Shown: positions 1-10,386 of the stretch, one piece after another
Layout: each line of letters opens with the position of its first letter
Numbering within the stretch: position 1 is the first letter of the stretch
Assembly (NCBI GenBank): GCA_001661245.1
Contig: KV454011.1
Span: 1,558,834 to 1,622,833, forward strand
Reading direction: 5' to 3'
Origin: Pachysolen tannophilus NRRL Y-2460
Lineage: Eukaryota; Ascomycota; Pichiomycetes; Alaninales; Pachysolenaceae
DNA length: 64,000 nucleotides
Translations under genes and position numbers: made by a program
The notes under the pieces: model-generated
What the model saw: the letters and a program-made list of their open reading frames with translations, nothing else
The model's database searches: none
Told to the model about the DNA's origin: nothing

Positions 1-640
1 ATATATATATATATAATAAAAAAAATTTCAATTTAATTTTTTTTTCTCTTCTTTTTTTTTTGCAATTCCTGAATAGAAATAAATGTCTCTCAGTTTAAAA
101 CCAATCAAATCTATAACTAATCTTTAAATTATTTTTTATAAAACTTTGAATTTCAAAATTCTAATCTATATTATCTATATATATATATATATTATATATA
201 TATATATTAATTTCTATCTGTACTTATTTTTAAAGAGATAAATTTTTCACAATTTCTTAAAATTTTTTTCTTAATTAACAAAGAGAGAAAAAAAAAAATT
301 TTTTTTTTTTTAATTTTTTCTTACTTAATGAGATGATCTTTTGCCGGGTAAATTTTAGTTAATCGGCGGTGTAGGGTGTATAAAGTGGTGTGGGTGGTGT
401 GGGTGGTTTGTAAAATGTCTGGTGTAGGGTGTTTTTTAATTTTTTTAGAGTCGTGTGCGTATCGCTATCAGAGTCCCAATTTGGCAATTTGGTTTATCAG
501 CAGCAATCTCTTAGTTAAATATGAATCAATCAATCATATATATATATATAACTTTGTTGTTGTTGTTGTTTGTAATTTTTTTTTTTTTTAAAAAAAAATC
601 ATTGGCGGTAAAACCAGTTAATTGTTTTTTGTTTTTTTTC
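1..640. other. AT-rich intergenic region upstream of the Mpv17-like gene
   Basis: No gene is visible. The stretch holds AT dinucleotide runs (1-14, 178-206), long A/T homopolymers (about 290-316 and 580-597) and a G-rich GTGTGGG cluster at 366-431, listed separately. An ATG at 521 is in frame with the downstream gene, but the intervening codons are homopolymer-derived Ile/Leu/Phe/Lys runs, so I treat that part as leader. Confidence 0.6.
366..431 (+). repeat. Telomere-like G/T-rich cluster
   Basis: The plus strand has GGTGTAGGGTG at both ends of this segment and two tandem GTGTGGGTGG units between them. Such irregular TG2-3 sequence resembles yeast telomeric repeats and Rap1-type sites (consensus ACACCCAYACAYY on the opposite strand). 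It lies about 210-275 bp before the start of the Mpv17-like gene, so a promoter role is the simplest reading. Confidence 0.5.
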
Positions 641-1342
641 ATGGGGTTTGGAGAAAAGAGCTTAAACAAGAGGTATTTGGATCTGTTATCCAAGAACCCA
701 CTATTGACTAAATCTATTACTGCTTTTATATTATCATGTTTAAATGAACAAATTGCTTCATTAATTTCTGGAGATTTAACTAGTTTTAATTTAAAAATAT
801 CACTGGATTCTACAATTAAAATTAGACATCCTTTTAGTGAGAGAGTACCACTTATGGGATTTTATGGTTTTGCAATTAATGCACCAATATCTCATTATAG
901 TTATAAAATTTTAAATAAAATTTTTACACCACCTTTAAAAACTAAAAAGGAAAAATTATTACAAATTTTAACATCTTTATTAACTATAACACCTATTTTA
1001 TCAACTTGTTTAGTTAGTTATATTGCGTTAATTAGTTTAAATCCAACACCGTTATCTTTTAAAAAAATTTTATTAATTATTAAAGAAAATGGATATAAAG
1101 GTTTGAAAAAAGAATTTTCAAGAATTTTAATTACAATTAACATTGCTTTGAAAAAATCATTATTATCAGTTTTAAAATCTTCATGGATAATTAGTCCATT
1201 GGCAATTCTTATTGCACAAAATTATCTTGATACAGAAATGTGGGTTGTTTTTTTCAACTTTGTATATTTCGTATTAGGCACATATCAGAATACAATGGTT
1301 AAATTGAAAAGAAAAGAAAACAAAACAACTCCAAAAACTTGA
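641..1342 (+). CDS. Mpv17/PMP22-family peroxisomal or mitochondrial membrane protein
   Basis: This 233-residue protein fits the Mpv17/PMP22 family of small four-helix channel-like proteins of inner mitochondrial or peroxisomal membranes. The opening YLDLLSKNPLLTK matches the family's Y-x-x-x-L-x-x-x-P start. GFAINAPISHYSYK matches the conserved G-x-x-x-x-P-x-x-H-x-(W/F)-Y segment. The tail contains a W-x-x-x-P motif and a final amphipathic segment as in PXMP2. I chose the ATG at 641 over the in-frame ATG at 521 because the intervening codons are only homopolymer. The spacing of motifs looks closer to PXMP2 than to Sym1, but localisation cannot be decided. Residue 15 is a CTG codon where human Mpv17 has alanine. 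Confidence 0.75.
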   Translation: MGFGEKSLNKRYLDLLSKNPLLTKSITAFILSCLNEQIASLISGDLTSFNLKISLDSTIKIRHPFSERVPLMGFYGFAINAPISHYSYKILNKIFTPPLKTKKEKLLQILTSLLTITPILSTCLVSYIALISLNPTPLSFKKILLIIKENGYKGLKKEFSRILITINIALKKSLLSVLKSSWIISPLAILIAQNYLDTEMWVVFFNFVYFVLGTYQNTMVKLKRKENKTTPKT

Positions 1343-1373
1343 AATGTTAACTTAGATAAAATACATATACATA

Positions 1374-1410
<37 letters not shown>

Positions 1411-1949
1411 CTATATAGACAGAAAAAACATAATAATAATAAAATTAGTTAATAAATTCAATGTATTCTTGTCGCGTTCCGAAAGTTATTGTTGAAAACG
1501 CGCTTTCCGAAAATAGGGCGCTCTGCATCGTAAAGGCAGAGCGCACTATTTTTCTGTTTTTTCTCTCTTTTTTTTGGCTGGTCTTCTCGCACCTAAATAT
1601 AGGAAGAAAAAAAAAGAAAAATTTAGTACTTATTTCAAATTATTATTGTAGCCTTTAGTGGTTTCTTTTTAATTTGAATAAGATATCATTTTAATTGTTG
1701 TTAATGAATTATTTTTTTCAATAGAGGTTTATATATATATATATATTAAATATATATATATATTTGTGTTTTCTAAAGTCAGCTAGTTTGTCATTATAGT
1801 ATAATAATAAAAAATTGAAAATTTAGATTTTAATTTTTTTTTTTTTTTTTTTTTTTCTTTTATATATGAGAGAGATTGATTTGAAGGATTTCGCAACAAG
1901 ACAACAAATACAAACAACAAGAGATAATTAATGAAACAAAAAATAAACA
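1343..1949. other. Intergenic region with GC-rich hairpin island
   Basis: This lies between two plus-strand genes. It contains TA runs (1379-1404, 1731-1746, 1750-1763), an unusual GC-rich patch at 1471-1552 (separate entry) and a long T tract at 1836-1857 upstream of BUD14. A short reading frame across the patch (1461-1658) resembles no known protein and is not called. Confidence 0.6.
1510..1552. other. Strong inverted repeat / stem-loop
   Basis: The arms GCGCTCTGC (1518-1526) and GCAGAGCGC (1536-1544) are perfect complements around a 9-nt loop. After one mismatch the stem continues with AAAATAG (1510-1516) pairing with CTATTTT (1546-1552). That makes 16 base pairs with one mismatch in otherwise AT-rich sequence. 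A T-rich run follows at once. It could be a structured RNA, a terminator for the upstream gene, or a palindromic protein-binding site. Confidence 0.6.
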
Positions 1950-1978
1950 ATGGAGAATTTATCCATAGATCGAAGTAG
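1931..1978 (+). promoter_or_regulatory. Overlapping uORF at BUD14 start
   Basis: An ATG at 1931 opens a 15-codon reading frame that ends in TAG at 1976-1978. It is out of frame with the main ATG at 1950 and runs past it. If included in the mRNA it would force ribosomes to bypass or leak past it to translate BUD14. The transcription start is unknown. Confidence 0.45.
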
Positions 1979-2820
1979 CAATAGTAATAATAATAATAAT
2001 AATAGTCGTGATATTGCTATGAATAGAAATGATTATTTGAAAGTGCCGGTTTCACCAAGGCATTTTTCTTCGGCTTCAAATCACTCATCGGTATATTCAT
2101 CAAGTTCTTCATCACAAGTTAGTTCGACTATTGTGAGTCCACATTTTAGAAATGAAACATCGTCACCATCGCGCTTGATCAATGTTACTGATTTAAGGGA
2201 ATCGATTCATGATCATACATTGGAAAATAAAATATATGATGAGATACAAGTAGCATATCGTAATAAAAAAAATAATAATGAAATTGAAATTGAAATTGGA
2301 AATGAGATTAGAAATGAGATTGGAAAGGGCGGGAAAATTGATTCAGCAAAAATGGAAAATTCATCTATTAAAATTGAAGAAGATCTTGTAGAAGATGAAG
2401 ATAATGGTGATTTTGAATATGAATTAAATACAGCAGAAACTTTATTGAATAATATCCCACCATCACCACCTTCATCTCCACCAAGAGAATTATTACCTGG
2501 TAGATTATACGCGTTATATGATTTCAGTGGGCCGGACCCAAGTCATTTGACTTTACAGAAAAATGATCCAATAGAGCTTTTAAATGATGATGATAGTTAT
2601 TGGTGGTTGGTTAAAAAATTGAAAAATGATGAAAATAATATACATAAAGTTGGTTTTGCACCTGCAGAAATATTAGAGACTTTTGAAGAAAGATTAGCAA
2701 GATTAAATTGTTGGAAAAATGAGCAATATGAAAAAATTGCAAAAGATAGTTTAATGATTGAAAATGAGGATGAAATTTCAACAATAATAAATGGAGAAAC
2801 AGTTATAGATCTTACAAAGC

Positions 2821-2863
<43 letters not shown>

Positions 2864-4523
2864 TCAAATAATATCTGCTGAAATTTCAACCTCAACATCA
2901 ACAAAAAAGTCAAATAATCATATGAAATCTCTTAGGAAAGTCAAATTTGTAAATTTGGAAGATTTTAGGGATCCAATTGATGAAAATGGTAGTGAAGTTT
3001 TCAGTGATATATATACAGATCATCAACCATTATTGATTCACAAGAAAAACAGATCAGCTTCTCTGATTGATGAAATCAATTTGGCAGAATTACGCGCTCT
3101 TAAGAGAAGTACATTATACGAACGTGGAGAAAGTAGAGAAGATCTTAGCTTATTACCACTGCCGCGAGTTGTAGCCGAGGGTAACGTTCATGATAATAAT
3201 AATAAATACCATGATTATTCTTTTTCAGAAACAGCATTATCACTATTGCCACACCAAGATGCTGTTAATAGCATAGATGCCGATTTGCATACGGCTAAGA
3301 ATAGAAACTCCATAATTTCAGTAATTTCTGATCAATCATCTTTTAATAACTTGGTTTATAACTCATTGATAGATGATAGAAATGGAGAAGAAAATCAAGA
3401 GGAATTTATAGCTCCTCCATCAATGTTTAAATTATCAAAAGAAGATTCGATTGGTTCTTTTTCACCAGATACCAGTGATTATAGTGCTTCATCACCTGGA
3501 AGTATTAACACAATTAATGCAAATAATGTAAATCATAATGATAAAAAAATGATAGGTGATGTTAATAGTACACCTCCTTTAGATTTATCTCTTGCACAAA
3601 AACTTAAAAAAGAACAGGAGAAATCTTTAAGATTTAGGCAGAAAAAACTTCAAGAAATTATTGATAAAAGAGCAAATTTACCAATATCTTCTAAAAGCGT
3701 TGATATTGCAAATAGCATACAAATGTTGGATGATTTTATAACCAACAATACCCTTAAAAATGGAAATACTGGCTATAACATATTTGATGATGATGAACAA
3801 AATGATACATGTAATACAGGAGATGAAACAGATGTTTTAATAAATAATGATCATATAATAGGATCTGGAGACGACCTGATACAAACAGAATGTTCAAACA
3901 ACTCTACAATCATTGAAGAGGAAAACCTGAAAAGAAGCTCTGGTTCTGAAAAAATATGCAATAATAATTTATCTCAAACATCACCATCAATTCACCAGGA
4001 AGAAAAAGATTTATCAATGCTCTCGAATTCCTCCTACAACACAAACTTTTCCACCAGCTCCTTATTGCCTTCGAATAGCTCGGTAACTCCTGCAACAAGC
4101 TCTAGCTATATTGAAAATAATGGCGTCAACAGTAATTTCAGCAGCAAACTGGAAAATGTTGCTGAGGAAAATGTATTTGGTTTAAGTAGTCCCGAAAGTC
4201 ATGAAAGTTTCACAACAAAGGATAATAACTCAAATAAAAATAAAATTGCAAACGCAAACGCAAATGAAAATGCTAATGCTAATGCTACAATCACTTCTAC
4301 AGCTACTACAATTTCAAATAATACATGGCTTCCGGCATATCCCTGCGCTAATAGCAAACCTGTTGTTGATAATGATAATAATAAAAGCATGACTTTCAAT
4401 GCAATATCAGAACTTGATGGCTCCACCAGTAAAAACCTGTTTCATCCACTAATATGGGAATTATTTGATCCTTTATTAAAAGAAATTGAAGAATTGATAG
4501 TTTATACAGAAAAATTTCTATGA
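1950..4523 (+). CDS. BUD14: SH3-domain PP1 regulatory subunit, Bud14/Tea4 family
   Basis: This 857-residue protein has one SH3 domain at about residues 185-243 (ALYDF, paired WW, GFAPAE). It is followed directly by an ETFEERLARLNCWKNE segment that is characteristic of Bud14 and fission-yeast Tea4. Residues 330-333 (KVKF) form an RVxF-type docking motif for the protein phosphatase 1 catalytic subunit, in the same relative place as in Bud14. In S. cerevisiae Bud14 targets Glc7 and Kel proteins to sites of polarised growth and restrains the formin Bnr1. Much of the rest is low complexity: Ser-rich N terminus, a 14-Asn run near residue 291, and Asn/Ala repeats near 770-790. At least seven in-frame CTG codons lie outside the conserved domain. 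Confidence 0.88.
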
Positions 4524-4851
4524 TAGAGATGAGATGCACATCTTGCTTATATTTGCTAATTTAACTATTTTTTTTTTTTTTATTACTATTATTATTATTA
4601 TTTACTATTTTTTAATAATGTTTATCACATTTATAGTATCAAGGTTTTATGAGAATTTAGAATTAATTTAAAATATTTGAAGTATTTATTTTATTATTTT
4701 ACATCAACTTGTAATATAGTAAGTAATCAGTAACTAATGCTAATTGTGTGATAATTGAAGTGACAGCCCATGGTCTCCGGAAAGGAGAAATTTTACTAAA
4801 TATTCTCCGTTTTAATTTTACACTTCTCCGTGACGGAAAAGTTTCAGATTT

Positions 4852-4882
<31 letters not shown>

Positions 4883-5030
4883 TTTTTTAAAAAAGCCTGC
4901 AAAGGTATTTTGTCTATATGAAAGTTAACAAAATCTATATTAATACTAACACAAATCGAAAAGTAAAAAGCGTTAAAAAAAAAATTTTAAAACTAGATTG
5001 TGAAGGAATAGAAAAGAGAAAAGAGAAAAG
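4524..5030. other. Intergenic region between BUD14 and KAP104
   Basis: It contains T and ATT runs after BUD14, a TCTCCG cluster (4774-4830, separate entry), and a T8A25-type homopolymer junction near 4850-4882. A TACTAAC heptamer at 4944-4950 and a GTAAGT at 4719 could define a 5'UTR intron of KAP104, but the branch-to-AG distance would be very short, so this is not called. Confidence 0.5.
4774..4830. promoter_or_regulatory. Clustered TCTCCG motifs upstream of KAP104
   Basis: TCTCC and GGAGA form an inverted repeat around a 5-nt centre (4774-4788). Two further TTCTCCG copies lie in the same orientation at 4803-4809 and 4824-4830. They sit about 200-255 bp before the KAP104 ATG in AT-rich sequence, so the repetition looks like a transcription-factor site cluster. 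The factor is unknown. Confidence 0.4.
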
Positions 5031-7820
5031 ATGTCTTGGTCTCCAGATCCTCAAGCTGTGCAGCAATTAACGCATGTGTTGGCGGGAACTCTTTCAACCA
5101 GTTCTAAAGAAAGGGCACAAGCTCAAGAAGCTTTAGATCAGGCTAGACTTTTACCTGATTTAGATAATTATTTACTTCATATTTTGGTCAATGAAAAGCA
5201 AGCAAACTCGCAAATTCGAGCTTCAGCTGGGTTATTGTTGAAGAACAATATTTTGAAAAATTTTACTAAAAAAGATCAATTATTGCAAAAACATGTTTTG
5301 GATGAAATTTTGAAAGGGATAATAGACAATGATGGTTTAGTTAGAAATATCACAGGTAATGTAATAACGTCACTTTTCTCTATGTTTGGAGTTGAATTGT
5401 GGCCGCAGGTGTTATCTCAGTTGATGGATATTGCATCGGGTGCAGCTGGCTCGATTCAATCACAAGAAGGTGCAATGAGTGCTTTATCAAAGATTTGCGA
5501 AGATTCTATAGAAAAATTGGATAAAGATTATAATGGTGAAAGACCTTTAAATTACATGATTCCTAAATTTATTGAATTAACGCAGTCTCCCTCTGCAAAA
5601 GTTAGGGCTCAGGCCATTTTGTGTATTAATCAAGGTTTTAGAGTGATGTCACAAGCATTATTAGCACATCTAAATTCATATTTATCAAGATTATTTGTCT
5701 TGGCTACAGATGAATCTCCAAGTGTTCGTCGTAATATTTGTTCAGCTTTCTCTAATATCTTGGAAACAATACCAGATAAATTATTACCACATCTCGATGG
5801 TGTTATTAATTATGCTATTCATTCTATTAATGATAATAATGAAGAAGTTTCCTTGGAAGCATGTGAATTCTTGTTAAGTTTATCTTCATCAGAAATACCT
5901 CAGAATATTATAAAACCAAAGTTACCTATGATTATATCAACTTTATTGGAAAAAATGGTTTATTCAGAAGTAGATATCTTTTTGATTGAAGAAATGGATT
6001 CAAAGAATGATGCAGATATTGAGGATAAAGATAATGATATTAAGCCACAAATGGCAAAAGGTAAAGATTCCCATAAAGTTGCAAGTAAAGACGATAAATC
6101 GAATAATAGAAATGGAGATACAGCTTTTGACGCTGATGATGATACTGAAGATGAAGAAGATGATCAGGATGGAGATTTATCCGAATGGAACTTGAGAAAA
6201 TGCGCGGCTGCAACTTTAGATGTATTTGCATCTATAATACCAGAAGAAATAATGGGTATCGTATTACCTTTATTGAAAGATAGGATAACTTCCCCACAAT
6301 GGCCAATTCGTGAAGCTGCTATATTGGCGTTTGGTGCTATTTCTGAAGGATGTTTAGAATTAGCAAGAGATCAATTACCTGAATTAGTCCCTTTCCTAGT
6401 TGACAGATTACAAGATAAGGAACCAAGAGTGAGACAAATAACTTGCTGGACTTTGGGTCGTTATTCACCATGGGTTTGTGGTGAAGCTCATAAAGGTGGC
6501 CAATATGCTGCCTATTTCATGCCTACATTTCAAGCTGTTATGATGTGTGCCTTGGATAATAAAAAAATTGTTCAAGAAGCAGCATGTTCTTCTTTAGCAA
6601 ATTTCATAGAAGCTGGTGATTCCGAATTAATAGGTCAGCTAGTAGAACCGTTATTAACACATTTTCAAAAATGTTTTGTGAAGTATCAACGTAAAAATTT
6701 GGTAATATTGTACGATGCTGTTCAAACATTTGTGGAGAAAACTGGAGATAAATTGTCAAACAATGATAAATTTATTGAAGTCTTACTTCCACCATTAATT
6801 GAAAAATGGCATTCATTGGCGGATGATGATAAAGACTTATGGCCATTGCTTGAATGTATGTCTTCTGTTGCAGCGTCATTAGGAGAATCTTTTGCTCCTT
6901 ATGGAATGCCTGTCTATGATAGAGCATTTAAAATTTTAGCCAATTGCGTTGAACAGGAAAAATTATGTCATTCTAATCCTTTAATAGATTACCCAGAAAA
7001 AGATTTCATGGTTACTTCAATTGACTTAATAGATGGTTTAGTTCAGGGTTTGAAATTACACAGTGGTAGATTAATTTTACAAAATGATCAAAAATCATCA
7101 GTTCCCTTGATGCAATTATTATTATCATGTTTTGAAGATCCTACTGATGACGTTCGACAATCTGCATATGCATTGTTAGGAGATTTGGCTATATTTAATT
7201 TGGAAGAAATCGTTAGGCCGTATTTGCATTTAATCATTATTTCCATTGGAAATGAAATAAGCAATAGGAGTTTTAATTCATCTGCAGTGGTTAATAATGC
7301 AACATGGGCATTAGGAGAAATCGCATTAAGACTTTCATCACAGGATTTGCAACCATATTTGTCAAATTTAGTAGCAGTCCTACTACCTTTATTAAACTCA
7401 ACGGATGTTCAATCAACAGTATTAGAAAATGCAGCTATAACCATCGGAAGAATAGGTATATCTTCACCTCAACATTTATCACAATATTTATCTGAATTTT
7501 TATCAACTTGGTCAGCTCATATGAAATACCTAGAGGAGAATGATGAAAAAGATACAGCATTTAGAGGCATGTGCAATATAATTGGTTCGAACCCAACAAA
7601 TTTTTTAAGTAATGCCTCTAGCGCAAGTGGGAAAAGTTCATTAAGTAAATTTCTTGAGTGTATTGCCTATTATGAATATCCTTCAGATGAATTGAGCAGA
7701 ATTTTTGTTGGCTTATTGAATGGATATAAGTCCACATTAGGTGATTCTTTTGAACGGGAAATTCTCAGCTATATGGATGGTGAGTCCAGAGAAATCTTAA
7801 AGATTAGATACGGCATTTGA
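5031..7820 (+). CDS. KAP104: Karyopherin beta-2 / transportin (Kap104)
   Basis: This 929-residue HEAT-repeat import receptor matches S. cerevisiae Kap104 (918 aa) along its whole length. Recognisable segments include the acidic H8 loop at about residues 319-384 (EDKDNDIKP through DTEDEEDDQDGD). It is followed by EWNLRKCAAATLDV and by WPIREAAILAFGAISEG, RVRQITCWTLGRYSPW, LWPLLECMSSVAASLGE and SIDLIDGLVQGL. The family binds PY-NLS cargos such as Nab2- and Hrp1-type RNA-binding proteins and releases them in the nucleus on Ran-GTP. The acidic loop couples Ran binding to cargo release. The leader is purine-rich (GAGAAAAGAGAAAAG just before the ATG). I found no in-frame CTG codon in the whole gene. 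Confidence 0.95.
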   Translation: MSWSPDPQAVQQLTHVLAGTLSTSSKERAQAQEALDQARLLPDLDNYLLHILVNEKQANSQIRASAGLLLKNNILKNFTKKDQLLQKHVLDEILKGIIDNDGLVRNITGNVITSLFSMFGVELWPQVLSQLMDIASGAAGSIQSQEGAMSALSKICEDSIEKLDKDYNGERPLNYMIPKFIELTQSPSAKVRAQAILCINQGFRVMSQALLAHLNSYLSRLFVLATDESPSVRRNICSAFSNILETIPDKLLPHLDGVINYAIHSINDNNEEVSLEACEFLLSLSSSEIPQNIIKPKLPMIISTLLEKMVYSEVDIFLIEEMDSKNDADIEDKDNDIKPQMAKGKDSHKVASKDDKSNNRNGDTAFDADDDTEDEEDDQDGDLSEWNLRKCAAATLDVFASIIPEEIMGIVLPLLKDRITSPQWPIREAAILAFGAISEGCLELARDQLPELVPFLVDRLQDKEPRVRQITCWTLGRYSPWVCGEAHKGGQYAAYFMPTFQAVMMCALDNKKIVQEAACSSLANFIEAGDSELIGQLVEPLLTHFQKCFVKYQRKNLVILYDAVQTFVEKTGDKLSNNDKFIEVLLPPLIEKWHSLADDDKDLWPLLECMSSVAASLGESFAPYGMPVYDRAFKILANCVEQEKLCHSNPLIDYPEKDFMVTSIDLIDGLVQGLKLHSGRLILQNDQKSSVPLMQLLLSCFEDPTDDVRQSAYALLGDLAIFNLEEIVRPYLHLIIISIGNEISNRSFNSSAVVNNATWALGEIALRLSSQDLQPYLSNLVAVLLPLLNSTDVQSTVLENAAITIGRIGISSPQHLSQYLSEFLSTWSAHMKYLEENDEKDTAFRGMCNIIGSNPTNFLSNASSASGKSSLSKFLECIAYYEYPSDELSRIFVGLLNGYKSTLGDSFEREILSYMDGESREILKIRYGI

Positions 7821-8099
7821 TTAGGTAAATACATTATAAAACAACAAGAAAAATCAAAAAAGAAAGAAAAATCAAAAATTGGGCTTGAAAAAAATGGTTT
7901 CTGCAAAATTTCTTTGCTTGTTTCCTACCTAATGAATAATAGTAAACATGAATTTATATTTTTATTATCTTAAATATTACAATCTGCATTAATATATGTA
8001 TAGTTACATACTGTATATTCTAATAAAATATTACCAACTTTGCTTCGGAATCCCAAGGCTTTTTTTATTTTTTATTTTTTTTTTCTTTTTGGTCCTGCT

Positions 8100-9557
8100 T
8101 TAAAAAGTTCTAGGTTCCAACAATAGCTGACCCATTGAAACTTTTGAATGACCATTTTGAAATGAATATACTGAGTTACCTCTAACAATAGTTTCCATTA
8201 CTCTTCCAGTGAATTCAACACCATCAAAAGGAGTTAATTTATTTTTGAAAAAAGTCAGTTTATTAGAAACTGTGTATACAGCATTCGGGTCAAATATTGC
8301 AAAATCTGCATCCATACCTTCTTCAATTTTACCTTTTCTTTGTGATAACCCAACTTGTCTTGCTGTATTTTCCGAAGTCCATTTTGAGATTTCTATTAAT
8401 GAAACTGGTGGATCTTGCTTTGAACCTTCAGTCCATAATATTGGTAAACCAAACCCAACTGAAGCAATTCCACCCCATGCTGTGAAAAAATCACCTTTTT
8501 CCAACCCTTTTAACTCCCTAGTACATGGGGAATGATCTGAAACTACTGTTGAAATAATACCAGATCTTAATGCTTTCCAAAGCAATTTCCTATTAGATTC
8601 AGTTCTAATTGGAGGACAACATTTGAATTGTGTCTTACAATTTGCTATATTTTCAGCTGCTAATGATAGATAGTGGAAACAAGTTTCAACTGATAATTTT
8701 AAACCTTTTTCCTGTGCTGCTTTAATCAAAGGTACAGCTTCATGAGTTGCCAAATGGACTATATGCAATGGTACAGATGTTTCCTTAGAAGCACAAGAGA
8801 TAATTTCCGAAATGGCTTTGACTTCAAAACTATCAGGTCTAGAAGCCAAAAATGAAGAATAAGAAGTTGGATCAATTGAATCAAAATCATTCAGAATTTT
8901 TTCGTCAATATGATTTTTGCATTTATTGGAAATTTCTTGAAGACCAGGATCCGTTACCGGTTGCATTTCCAGATGGAACATCAACAACGTTGATTCTCCC
9001 TTAACTTTTTGCATAGCTTTATTAATATATGTTGGTGTAATTGCAGGAAATTCATCTACTCCCGATTCAATTAAAAACCCTTTGAAACCTCTTACACCTG
9101 CTTTTATCAATGGAATCAAATCATCCAAATTATCAGGAACTAAACCTCCCCAAAACCCTGTATCAACCCAAGTTTTATTTTTAGCGGCTTCCAATTTAAT
9201 GTTAAAGTTTTTAATATTGGTTGATGGTGGAATTGCATTTAAAGGCATATCAATAACTGTAGTGACACCACCACTTGCAGCAGCTTTTGTACCAGATTCA
9301 AAACCTTCCCAATCTGTTCTACCAGGTTCATTCAAATGAACATGGGCATCAACTAAGCCTGGCATTATCACGTATGGAGCCAAATTACGGTAATCGTCAG
9401 GAAAAACACCAAACTTTGCTAAAATAGAATCATCTTGAGATAGTACTTCACCTTTAACAATATGTAAAATTTTACCATTTTTTGATGAAAAAATTATAGT
9501 AGCCAGAATAACGTTACCATCTATAACAACTTTAGTAGATGAAATTGCATATGACAT
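8100..9557 (-). CDS. DAL1: Allantoinase
   Basis: This 485-residue cyclic amidohydrolase converts allantoin to allantoate in purine-nitrogen use. All metal-centre motifs are present: HVH at residues 72-74 within VDAHVHLNEPGR, the FKGF lysine at 159 (carboxylated bridging ligand), His195 in FHxEM, HIVHL at 265-268, and SDHSPC with Asp341. An ATG nine codons upstream (9584) is also in frame. I prefer 9557 because the family starts directly before the first beta strand. A GATAAG-type site (CTTATC, 9564-9569) and GATA repeats at 9661-9669 fit nitrogen-catabolite control, and TCCGCTC occurs at 9717-9723. CTG codons fall at residue 196, where the family has Ala or Cys (H-[AC]-E), and at less conserved positions. 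The gene is convergent with KAP104. Confidence 0.95.
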   Translation of the reverse strand: MSYAISSTKVVIDGNVILATIIFSSKNGKILHIVKGEVLSQDDSILAKFGVFPDDYRNLAPYVIMPGLVDAHVHLNEPGRTDWEGFESGTKAAASGGVTTVIDMPLNAIPPSTNIKNFNIKLEAAKNKTWVDTGFWGGLVPDNLDDLIPLIKAGVRGFKGFLIESGVDEFPAITPTYINKAMQKVKGESTLLMFHLEMQPVTDPGLQEISNKCKNHIDEKILNDFDSIDPTSYSSFLASRPDSFEVKAISEIISCASKETSVPLHIVHLATHEAVPLIKAAQEKGLKLSVETCFHYLSLAAENIANCKTQFKCCPPIRTESNRKLLWKALRSGIISTVVSDHSPCTRELKGLEKGDFFTAWGGIASVGFGLPILWTEGSKQDPPVSLIEISKWTSENTARQVGLSQRKGKIEEGMDADFAIFDPNAVYTVSNKLTFFKNKLTPFDGVEFTGRVMETIVRGNSVYSFQNGHSKVSMGQLLLEPRTF

Positions 9558-10386
9558 GATGACCTTATCTATAATCCCAAACAAACAAGACCTTATAAAC
9601 CACCACCAACCTTTTCGTTTTTTTATTATTCAAATCAATCGTTGAAATTTTTTGAATATGGATAGATAGTATGGTATTTTAAAACTATTTTTTTGGAAAA
9701 CGGTTTCTCGGTTATATCCGCTCTTTTCAGAATTCCGGGCCATTTATCAAGTTTGGTATTATACATATTGATTGTACTAAAGAGAGAAAGAGAGATAATG
9801 ATTTCTCACAAACCAAGATTAATTGATAACATTGTTAGTTTTCATGTGGTAAGAACTAGTATTAAGAAAAACAACACCTCTAATATTATAACTTTATTTT
9901 CCAAGTTCTACTATATGATCTTTCTTGTTTTTATTTTTTTGGCTATGAGAAGAAAGTAAAATTAAATGGAGCGCGCACTCATATAGTTATGAAGGAACAC
10001 AAGGATGAACAGCATAGATATAGATTTTTTTTTCACATTGCTTTTATTGTTCATGTTGACTGGTCAAAAAGATAGTTTTTGAACTCATTTTCTTGTGCAT
10101 TCTGAATTTACATGCTAAAATTAGTATTTAGTGTAGAAATAATATTAGTAATTAGTAAAAAGATCCACAGTTCTTAACTAGGTAAGATAAATAGTTGAGA
10201 CTAAAAATATTAGAATCTATCATAGATAAATGTGATTTTATTCTTGGTTCAACTCTGATTCCAAGGAAAGACAAGAAAGAATTCGGGGAACCAGATAGAC
10301 TATATTCTTGATCTTGGAAAAAGGTTTTGTCCAAAGACCATAAATAAAAGAAAAGAAAAGACAAAAAAANAAAAAAAAAAAAAAGA
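9558..10386. other. DAL1 promoter and start of long gene-free region
   Basis: The first 200 bp carry GATA-like sites and TCCGCTC/AATTCCGGG elements that probably serve DAL1. Beyond that I see only AT-rich sequence, a purine run at 9780-9800, and a single undetermined base at 10370 within an A tract. No coding frame is convincing. Confidence 0.6.

Noticed and set aside
521-640. N-terminal extension of the Mpv17-like protein from the ATG at 521
   Set aside because: The codons come from TA and poly-T/A runs and match nothing in the family; the ATG at 641 fits better.
1461-1658. 65-codon open frame over the GC-rich island
   Set aside because: No family features; it arises from the hairpin and T/A runs.
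4719-4962. Possible 5'UTR intron of KAP104 (GTAAGT ... TACTAAC ... AG)
   Set aside because: The AG is only 12 bases after the branch motif, and the span includes long A/T homopolymers; too weak.
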